A stretch of 23,084 nucleotides of DNA from NCBI GenBank assembly GCA_030407315.1, contig JALQPE010003040.1, forward strand, positions 1-23,084, written 5' to 3'. Below are positions 16,285 to 23,084 of the stretch, in pieces. The notes beneath the pieces were generated by a model that saw only the letters and a program-made list of their open reading frames with translations, searched no databases and had not been told where the DNA came from. Source of the stretch: Asparagopsis taxiformis. Taxonomy: Eukaryota; Rhodophyta; Florideophyceae; Bonnemaisoniales; Bonnemaisoniaceae. The position numbers and the translations under genes were made by a program. Each line of letters begins with the position of its first letter. Within the stretch, counting starts at the first letter, position 1.

Positions 16285-18542
16285 TTAGATGACTTGGACG
16301 TCGTCATGTGGAAATTTGTAGCGTTTGGGGGAGTTGTCGATGCATTGCATGTCTTCAGGAACAATGTCACCCTCGCGAACAGCTAGAGACTGAATACGGA
16401 CATACTGTCCGTACGTAGAGAGCTGACAATCATTGGGATGCATGGTTCTCATGAGAGCGTAGTCATCCCAACCGGGACCAGCATGTTCGATGTCACCGCG
16501 CATGACCATGACGGAGAAGGGGGGATCCATACAACCCGAGGAGGAAGAAGATGCCAAATTTTGGAGACATAGCGCGGGGCACAATTGACCTATACATGTG
16601 AGCGAGGGCGAAGGAGCACTGGAGACCCAACAGCCCCGGTGGCAATGAAGACATAGCTCGGTTCAGGGTTTGCCTCAACATTGTTCTTCCACAATTTGCC
16701 GGGGGTAGTGGGATTGAAGGCGAAGTGGGAGGCCTGGCGTTTAGTGCCATTGCCTGTAAGAAGAAGTCGAAGTCCGGACTCTTGAAACTTCAACTCCGAG
16801 CCTTCAATATATTCACGCAGGCTGGATATAGCAGAGCGCAGATGGAGCTGATGTCCGACAACAGCCAAAGCGACGTCCACAATGAGCTTATCTGAGAAAA
16901 GCGGCTCGTTGCAATTCTCCAGATCGTCGGTGACGGCCGAACAGGGAGTCATGTAGCGACGCTCGTTTGCACTGGTGGAAGTGTCGACGGTCGAGGTGCC
17001 AATATTGGGTATGAGCATCCAAGAGTTCTTGCTTTGATTGGTGAACATGTCTGCAAAAGACTTGCAGAGAACATCGCCGGAAGCCTTGACAATGCGCTGA
17101 CTGAGGATATCATCAAGAACAGCATAACCGAGGGACTCAATGGAACCTCTTGCGCGTTCAAAGAAGATTTCCTGCTGTAGAGGCTCACTCGCCGCGGCGA
17201 TAGCAATAGAGTCCTTGATGGTCTGAATCTTCTCCACGGTGAGATAGAAACCGCTTCTATGGTTGTTTGGTAGTAGAGACGAAGCGAGGTGAACGTTGCG
17301 GGCGGCCTTCTGAGCGGAAACTTTATCCAGCACGGCAGGAGGGACGTCTTGCTGGTGGTCCTCGTTCCTAGGGTGGGGGACGCCAGAGAACGGTGCTGGA
17401 AATGCAGAATTGGTTTCCGAGCCCTTGAGTGTTTTTGTTTTCGGGACCTTCTTGGAAGCGGAGCTAGAAATCCTTTGCTTGACATTGCGTTCCGGAGTGT
17501 AAAGAGAGGTAACGTTCCTCTTCATGCGGGGACTTTTACGCACAGGAGCAGTGGATGGCATTTCCGCAACCTTCTCGGCAACCGGGGAATGGGCACTCTC
17601 CGCCACGATTCTAGGCGTGGAAGGGGGTTCCGTTGAAGCAGCAGCAGACTTGCTTCCCTTCGGAGTGGGGAGGATGGGGGATTTCCCGGCTGTAGTGCTC
17701 CTTGGGGTCTTCTTTTTCGGAGTGGACTTGAGAGGAGACTTGGCAGTGCTGGGTTTGAAAGGGTCGAAAGGATCTCCTTTCCATACTTCCTGAACGGAAA
17801 CACCGGGAGGTGGGGCAAAGGAAGGAAGGTCTCCCTCATTTTTGCCATCGTAACATTTGCGAGAGCAAACCATGAGCATGTCTCTATCACCATTGTTGAT
17901 GTACTTCACTGGGATGAGGTGGTGCACTCTTGGATAATCACAGAGGTTGTGAACAGCAACAGAGTTGCACGTTGTGCACTTGTGAGCTGGTTTGGATAAA
18001 GGGAGACGGCAGTGTTCCCCGAGTGCACACTGGAAGGGACTGCTGGGTTCACCTTCGACAGTAGTATCTCGCACGTCCGGTATGATAGCATCTTCACTGG
18101 AGGAAGGGCTATCTTCATCGGAGCCATGTTGATTATGGTCTGCAGAACCACTGAAAGCGCTCTCGAAGTTTGGAATGTTTTCATCCCTTTCAGGAGATAT
18201 TCCATCGTGAACAGCTGTATCGCGACGGAGTTTCTGCTGAATGGAATGAGCGCTGTCGTTGTCGTCCGCGGGATGGTGTTTTGTCAGCCTATCACTGGCT
18301 GCATCGTCATCAATGACTGGACCTTGCGTTGGAGGGGTATTAGTGGTAGCAGGGAGAGGGGCTGGCTCGAGGCCCTCGATAGGAGTGGCAGGGGAGGGTG
18401 ATGGAATGTCATCCTGCTGGGACGGTAGGGTAGGCTTGGCAGATGTGGGCGGATTCAAACGGTCGATAATGGCCTGTTTGAATCGTTGGTCACGGAGCTG
18501 TTGAGCATCCTTCGTTCTAGGCACGAGACCTTTCCCGAACAT
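16285..18542 (-). CDS. PhyH-like oxygenase homologue, copy 2 (family D), frameshifted, HxD lost
   Basis: The frame starts at ATG 18542 (A at -3), 39 nt after the ParB-like stop, and runs 650 codons to TAG 16590-16592. The homologous C-terminus continues in the -1 frame to TAA 16285. The N-terminal 160 residues are polar and acidic. A zinc-ligand cluster lies at 172-230 (C172, C178, H187, C189, C192, H198, C201, C226, C230), followed by basic SPLKSTPKKKTP and KSPRMKR segments. The oxygenase part aligns with copy 1: LLLTGNGTKRQASHFAF with FLITGKGCPRQVPHNDF, LLRPRSHV with VCPGSHKY, and in the -1 frame PPFSVMVMRGDIEHAGPG with PPRSVFIGHGHVQHAGAG. The metal-binding Asp is Ala here (16719-16721) and PGSH is PRSH, so catalysis is doubtful even if the frame is restored. 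Confidence 0.68.
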
Positions 18543-18581
18543 TGTAACCTTTTCGTAAACGTAGGTAGTTGTGGAAATCTG

Positions 18582-19523
18582 TTAGCCATTGCGAACAAAA
18601 AGATCAGGGAGATCGTGAATGGTGGCAATATCTACATTGAGCTGTTCTGCAGCAGTGCGCATGACCGCGGAATAATCACAGATGTTCTGCAGGTAGTCCT
18701 TGACCTTGAGATCCTTGTACTGCCCGAAAGCGAGATGTTTGGAGGGATTGTCCTTGCGGAGCTTGAGACAGGTAAGGATGAGCAGCGAAGCTCTATCTGT
18801 AGCTCGAGTGAACACGGAGTTTTTCAGTACGCTGAAAGCAACGCCTTCCTCGTCGTCGGCACTGAAGGTCTTGAACGCTGCATAGGTCAATGGGCTGTGC
18901 ATCATTTTCAACGCGACGGATGCGTATGAAATGGCCTGAGATAACTTCATTGCCATATGAAAGTGGCGCGAGTGAAGGAACATCTCGAACGTAGCAGCCG
19001 TTTTCAGCTCTGCCGTACCCATGCGTCCATTGACAGCGTTGTACAAGCTAATGGCGCCGTGGACGTGGTCTCGAGGTCGTGTGGGAAGAACGCGATGAGA
19101 CTTGGAGTTCATTCGCTGACTGATGAAGAGGAGATCTTCGAGAGTCATTTCCAAGCCATCGTTACGGCTGACAATCTGGATGGGCAAGTTGCGGAACTGC
19201 CTCTGCAGAGCCTTTGTCTTTTCGGAGACATCCGTGGACGCGAGGATATGCATACCAACAGTGCGACGATGTAGTCCATCAGCAATTTCGAAACGCTTAT
19301 TGCCGTTGTGCATGCGCTCGGCCACAGTGATTTGGCCGAGGCCTTTTTCCGTGTACCCATCGACGAGCATTTCCTGGAGCATGCGATCCACGTGAGCGTC
19401 GTCAACCTCTCGAGAGGTCTGCGCAGCGACATGGGTGTCCTCGATGGACATGCGCTCGCCGCGAAAGGAGTAACTGCTCTAGACCAGTTCTTCGAAGTTG
19501 TGCTCAGGTTGCTTATCGGCCAT
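18582..19523 (-). CDS. ParB/sulfiredoxin-fold protein, copy 2 (family A), in-frame TAG at codon 15
   Basis: The first ATG (19523, context ACAATGG, strong for a eukaryote) is followed in frame by TAG at 19479-19481. The same frame then runs open through ATG 19451 (weak context) to TAA 18582. The safe product is 289 residues from 19451. Its domain matches copy 1: REVDDAHVDRMLQEMLVDGY (14-33), LGQITVAERM (38-47) and the ParB/Srx box EIADGLHRRTVG (55-66). The GER just before Met 19451 (SFRGERM) resembles HGER of copy 1, weak support for translation starting upstream. The C-terminal 200 residues are helical, unassigned and poorly conserved. The 43-bp tandem array lies upstream of this gene, and the oxygenase follows by 39 nt on the same strand, so cotranscription is likely. 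Confidence 0.7.
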
Positions 19524-19756
19524 TGTGCGTGGTTGGAAGAGTGAGAACGTAAAAGGGCGGAGAGGTGGAGAGAGGGAGATGGAGAGAGAAAATGTAACGG
19601 AGCAAGAGCTTTGCTGTACAGAGCAAGGGTTGAATGCCGGGAGATGGTGACAGGACCTGTGCTTTTAAAAATAAAATTGGCCGTATTTCATTTAGGGCAT
19701 TGAGGGACATGTCACGTGTCAGGCACGCATTAATCACAGCTATACTTACGTCTGTG

Positions 19757-19850
19757 TTTTCGGAAGTGGACGCGGACGTCCAGTCTCTCTAGTACGGGTC
19801 CTAGTCGGCCCCGAGATTTACTAGAACAAATGAACGTCCGCGTCCGAAAA
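19757..19850. repeat. Inverted repeat flanking the start of the 43-bp array
   Basis: TTTTCGGAAGTGGACGCGGA (from 19757) pairs with the complement of GAACGTCCGCGTCCGAAAA (19832-19850), apart from a small insertion. A diverged copy of the array core (CTAGTACGGGTCCTAG) lies in the loop. It sits about 230 bp upstream of the ParB-like start. Confidence 0.7.
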
Positions 19851-19877
19851 AAAATAAAAATTTTTTGGATGCGGACG

Positions 19878-20183
19878 TCCACTTTCTCTAGTACGTTCGG
19901 CGGAATACTAGGACCCGACATCCACTTTCTCTAGTACGTTCGGCGGAATACTAGGACCCGACATCCAATTTCTCTAGTACATTCAGCGGAATACTAGGAC
20001 CCGACATCCAATTTCTCTAGTACATTCAGCGGGATCCTAGGACCCGACATCCACTTTCTCTAGTACGTTCGGCGGAATACTAGGACCCGACATCCACTTT
20101 CTCTAGTACGTTTGGCGGAGTACTAGGACCCGACATCCAGTTTTTCTAGTACGTTTGGCCGGATACTAGGACCCGACATCCAG
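19878..20183. repeat. 43-bp tandem array, seven units
   Basis: Seven uninterrupted 43-bp units start at 19878, 19921, 19964, 20007, 20050, 20093 and 20136, followed by a partial unit. Each unit contains CTAGTA, a 12-nt centre and TACTAG (an inverted repeat), then GACCCGACATCC. Units 3-4 share private changes (ACATTCAGCG), as do 6-7 (TTTGGC), so the array grew by local duplication. Most units keep both inverted arms; unit 4 has a changed right arm (TCCTAG). It lies 5' of the ParB-like gene, where a parS-like or autoregulatory site cluster would be expected. That role is inference. Confidence 0.9.
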
Positions 20184-20306
20184 TATACAATATATCAGCA
20201 AAAACCCGGAGGGAAGAAATTACAGCGGATGGTAAATTAAGGGCCCATATCGGACCGTATTTTATTCTCTCATTTACGAAACTGCTCGTATACAATACGT
20301 CTCTCT

Positions 20307-20450
20307 AGAATAGGAAATACATATCTGGTCAGAATAGGAAATAAATACCCGGTTAGAATAGGAAATACGTATCAAGCCAGGATACGGAATATGTATCCAG
20401 CTAGAATATGGAATACGTATCCAGCCAGAATACAAAATACCTGTCAGCAT
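20307..20450. repeat. 24-bp tandem array, six units
   Basis: Units start at 20307, 20331, 20355, 20379, 20403 and 20427, with consensus AGAATAGGAAATACGTATCC plus AGCC or similar. Later units drift (GGATACGG, AGAATATGG). It is a simple minisatellite between the 43-bp array and the higher-order repeats. Confidence 0.85.
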
Positions 20451-20779
20451 ACCGTCGATCACCCATCTCCCTCACTATCGCGTTCTCCCTACCATCCGAA
20501 CGCCATGCACCACCATCCGCACATACTTCAAGAACCCTCACGACCTAGATTACAAAAAATCTGCTCCTTCCCAATACCATCCCCGCTTTCCTCGACACCA
20601 CCCCAGCCCATTAAATCATCAAGACATGAACACGAACATGGTCAGCAAAATCTTACACGACTTGAAACCCACTCTTACTTCTATCGTATGCCTGAAAATA
20701 TACACATACCAGAAACACCTCACAGCTTCATTCCCCATCTTCCTAGATCCCTTCTTCACTCTCCCTGAGTCCTGCCATT

Positions 20780-22210
20780 CCTGCTTCACCACTCCTGCAT
20801 CACATACACAACATCAACCCCAACAGTCAGATTCAAAAGCAACGCTTACCACGCCAGATATCTTAGAAAATCCCTTACTTACCTCTCATCCATCCTACAC
20901 ACAATACAAACCATGATCCAAAAACCTTGCAATGAATAATCAAAGTCAGCAGTCCATATCTTCGCAAAACAAGTCTTGGCGCTCAATGAAACTTACCTTC
21001 TGTCATCACCATTCCAGCATCACCTGCATAAAATCGAAATCAACCACAACAGTCGGACTCAAAACCCACATGTCCCTCTCAGCATACTCTCAAAACTTCC
21101 GCACTTTCCTTCGCTCGACACAATACGCACCATGACTGGATAAGCTTCCAATGAATAAATATCGCATTAACTGCAATAGTCAGATTCGAAACAAACACTT
21201 CTCTCGATGCATACCCTCAGAACTCACTTACTCTCGTTTCATTCTACACACAATACATACCAAAAGTCGAAAATCTCACAACCAACAAATGAAGTCAACA
21301 TTCCGCATCTTCGCACCACCGGACTGCGCGCTAATGCAACTTACCTTCCGTCATCACCATTCCTGCATCACCTACAAAAAATCGAAATCAACAACAACAG
21401 TCGGACTGAAAACCCATGCTTCCCTCGCTGCATACCCTCAGAACTCACTTACCCTCGTTGTATCCTGCACACAATAGAAACCATAAGTCAAAAATTGTAC
21501 AAAAAATGTAGTCAGCATTCCATATCTTCGCGCAACTTAACTAGGCGCTCAATGTAACTTACCTTCCGTCATCACCATTCCAGAATCACCTACACAAAAT
21601 CAACATCAACCACAGCAGTCAGACTCAAAACCCACATTCCACTCACTGCACCCCTCAAATGCTCACCTACCTCCTTTCCACCCTTCAGCAAATATGCACC
21701 ATGACTCACTAAGCTCCCAATAAATAAATATTGCATAAAAGACGACAGTCACATTTAAAACAAACACTTCCCTCGCTTCATACCCTCAGGACGCACTTAA
21801 CCTCTTCATCTCGTTGCATCATACAAACAATACAACCAATAATTCACAAATCGTGCAACGAAAAAATGTAGTCAGCATTCCATTTCATCGCGAAACCCGT
21901 CTTTCAGCTCAATGAAACTTACCTTACTTCATCACTATTCCTGCACCACCTATACAACATCAAAATGAACCAGAACAGTCAGACTAAAAACCCATGCATC
22001 CCTTATTGCACACCCGCGAGACTCACTTACTTACCTGCCTCCCATGGTTCACAACATGCAAACCATGACTCACGAAGCTTCTAATGAATCAATATCGCAT
22101 CAACGACAACAGTACGACTCAAAACACACGCTTCCCTCGCTGCATACTCTCCAAACTGGCATACTCACCGTCGTTCTATCCTCTACACAAACAAAGGAAA
22201 CACGACCAAA
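20780..22210. repeat. Degenerate higher-order tandem repeats, period about 350 bp
   Basis: Diverged copies of AGTCAGACTCAAAACCCA and its variants occur at 20824, 21051, 21178, 21399, 21617, 21747, 21977 and 22111. The spacings are mostly of two classes, about 220 and about 130 bp, and one long plus one short makes roughly 350 bp. Other shared blocks are ACTTACCTTCCGTCATCACC (about 20990, 21340, 21558, 21917) and TCCCTCGCTGCATACCCTCA. Both subunits share the core from AGTCAGA to the ACACAATA block. The strand is very purine-poor. It is likely subtelomere- or satellite-like DNA, or an old amplified segment. Confidence 0.75.
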
Positions 22211-22917
22211 GAACCTCAGCCAGTGACGGCGGAGAAGTGGAATTCCACAGGTTAACCTGCGGCGTCGACTGGACAGCTTTCAACGTCAGCTTAAGTCCTG
22301 CTGTGCATACTCCATATCATCGCCGGTATTGAGATTAATAATGGCCCAAGCCATGGTCTCTGAACTCCCGAATGATGAGATCCGGATCGAGAACATCGGA
22401 ATGGTATAATCATATATATCACAATCCTTTGCCTTCCCTTAAATGATCCCTGTAATATCCACTGTAAGCACAAAACTTATTCCATGAAGTTCGCAATTAA
22501 TATAATTTTATTATTTCAAATGAATTAATTGAAAATCCATCTCCCACGGCGGTCATTCATCCTTCCAAGCGCACGTTGCAGCAGCAAATGTGTGACCTAG
22601 CGGTGATGATTGATCGCTCAGGCACATTCCACCATTGGGCTGCCAGAAGTGAGCACAAAACTGATACCCACAAAACCACGAGAACATTACAAACGAGGTC
22701 TCGAACGCACATTTGGAGTACAATATAAATACTATACAACAAACTCTATACTACTGCTATCTCAGACGACGCGGCTCACAAGGTGGCGTAGTCCCAATTT
22801 TCCGTAACGCCTTTCCTGATGCTTAAAAGTAAAAAACACGTCAAAACGTATATCAGAAATGAGTGCGAGAGTTTTCTGCACAGGAGATGCTGAGCCACCA
22901 AATTGATTTTTCGGAAA

Positions 22918-22991
22918 TTTAGAATTTCTGGGCTGGCCAGCAATGCAATCGAGCTGGACATCCACCGGACGTCCATTTCAGGTTGATCGTG
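22918..22991 (-). repeat. Right terminal inverted repeat of the copy-2 element
   Basis: The inverted partner of 10692-10765, with its outer end at 22991 (GGTTGATCGTG). Similarity stops at the same outer base as in the left copy, as expected for element ends. The right flank (AGAGAGTAGG) shows no obvious duplication of the left flank (TGCACGATA). Confidence 0.85.
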
Positions 22992-23084
22992 AGAGAGTAG
23001 GGGGCGGGACCATGATGAAACAAGGACCAAGAGACCTGTCCCTGACTGTTGAGCCTGAAACCGACCTTCGTAAGACGCGATTTT

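Larger units (their letters stand above)
19524..23084. other. Repeat-rich region, no gene recognised
   Basis: These 3.5 kb carry no convincing coding region. From left to right they hold an inverted repeat (19757-19850), the 43-bp tandem array, the 24-bp tandem array, the degenerate higher-order repeats and the right terminal repeat. A short open frame ATG 22341 to TAA 22409 (22 codons, MAQAMVSELPNDEIRIENIG...) ends at GTATAATC and could be an exon fragment. I cannot support it further. Confidence 0.5.

Noticed and set aside
16580..16680. An intron repairing the copy-2 oxygenase frame
   Set aside because: There is no AG between the TAG and the resumed homologous frame, and no upstream GT has the phase needed for an intron ending at that TAG.
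19878..20183. CRISPR-like array
   Set aside because: The 43-bp units are contiguous tandem copies with no unique spacers, there are no cas genes, and the setting is eukaryotic.

Overview
The window looks like nuclear DNA of a eukaryote. The genes are mostly intronless, 0.9-2.3 kb long, read from both strands, widely spaced by repeat-rich DNA, and have no Shine-Dalgarno/operon layout. Their proteins carry basic nuclear-localisation-type clusters (RKRRK, KRKR), acidic low-complexity tracts, a zinc-ligand cluster and a Tudor-like motif, all typical of chromatin proteins. The species cannot be fixed from the sequence; an intron-poor lineage such as a red alga is only a guess. No tRNA, rRNA, CRISPR array or recognisable transposase, integrase, reverse transcriptase or helicase was found.

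The main content is two strongly diverged copies of one four-gene set. The families are: (A) a protein with a ParB/sulfiredoxin-like N-terminal domain (DGAHR / DGLHR motif); (B) a protein with an N-terminal Tudor-like WWGxKV motif, a short coiled coil and a conserved C-terminal domain; (C) an N-terminal coiled-coil protein with a central nuclear-localisation signal and a conserved C-terminal half; (D) a PhyH-like 2-oxoglutarate/Fe(II) oxygenase with a long acidic or zinc-binding N-terminal region. Copy 1 is A(-) 2302-3198, B(+) 3930-5318, C(-) 5926-7449, D(+) 8142-10292. Copy 2 is B(+) 12261-14000, C(-) 14121-15760, D(-) 16285-18542, A(-) 18582-19523. Pairs share family architecture and motifs but little identity, so this is an old paralogous set, not a recent duplication.

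Copy 2 lies between inverted repeats of about 74 bp at 10692-10765 and 22918-22991, which bound a unit of about 12.3 kb. Inside it are an AAACCA/TGGTTT motif cluster next to the left end, a 122-bp hairpin, a nested fold-back repeat, a 7 x 43-bp tandem array upstream of gene A, a 6 x 24-bp array, and about 1.4 kb of degenerate higher-order repeats towards the right end. Copy 1 has no visible terminal repeats. It carries two related 350-400-bp arrays of short palindromic sites (GACAGTA...TACTGTC at 1638-1975; GGCAGTA...TACTGCC at 7772-8112), a 72-bp hairpin between divergent A and B, and a perfect 73-bp palindrome at the end of gene D.

Several genes are interrupted in ways that may be decay, sequence error or recoding. 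C of copy 2 has a -1 frame change at a textbook A AAA AAG site just before its stop. D of copy 2 has a -1 frame change and has lost the metal-binding Asp of HxD. D of copy 1 has an in-frame TAG at codon 59 and changes frame at the 73-bp palindrome. A of copy 2 has an in-frame TAG at codon 15. My reading (inference) is a eukaryotic selfish or plasmid-like element family whose constant cargo is a ParB-fold protein, a chromatin reader, a nuclear coiled-coil protein and an oxygenase that may act on nucleic acid or chromatin, each copy with its own palindromic cis-site arrays.
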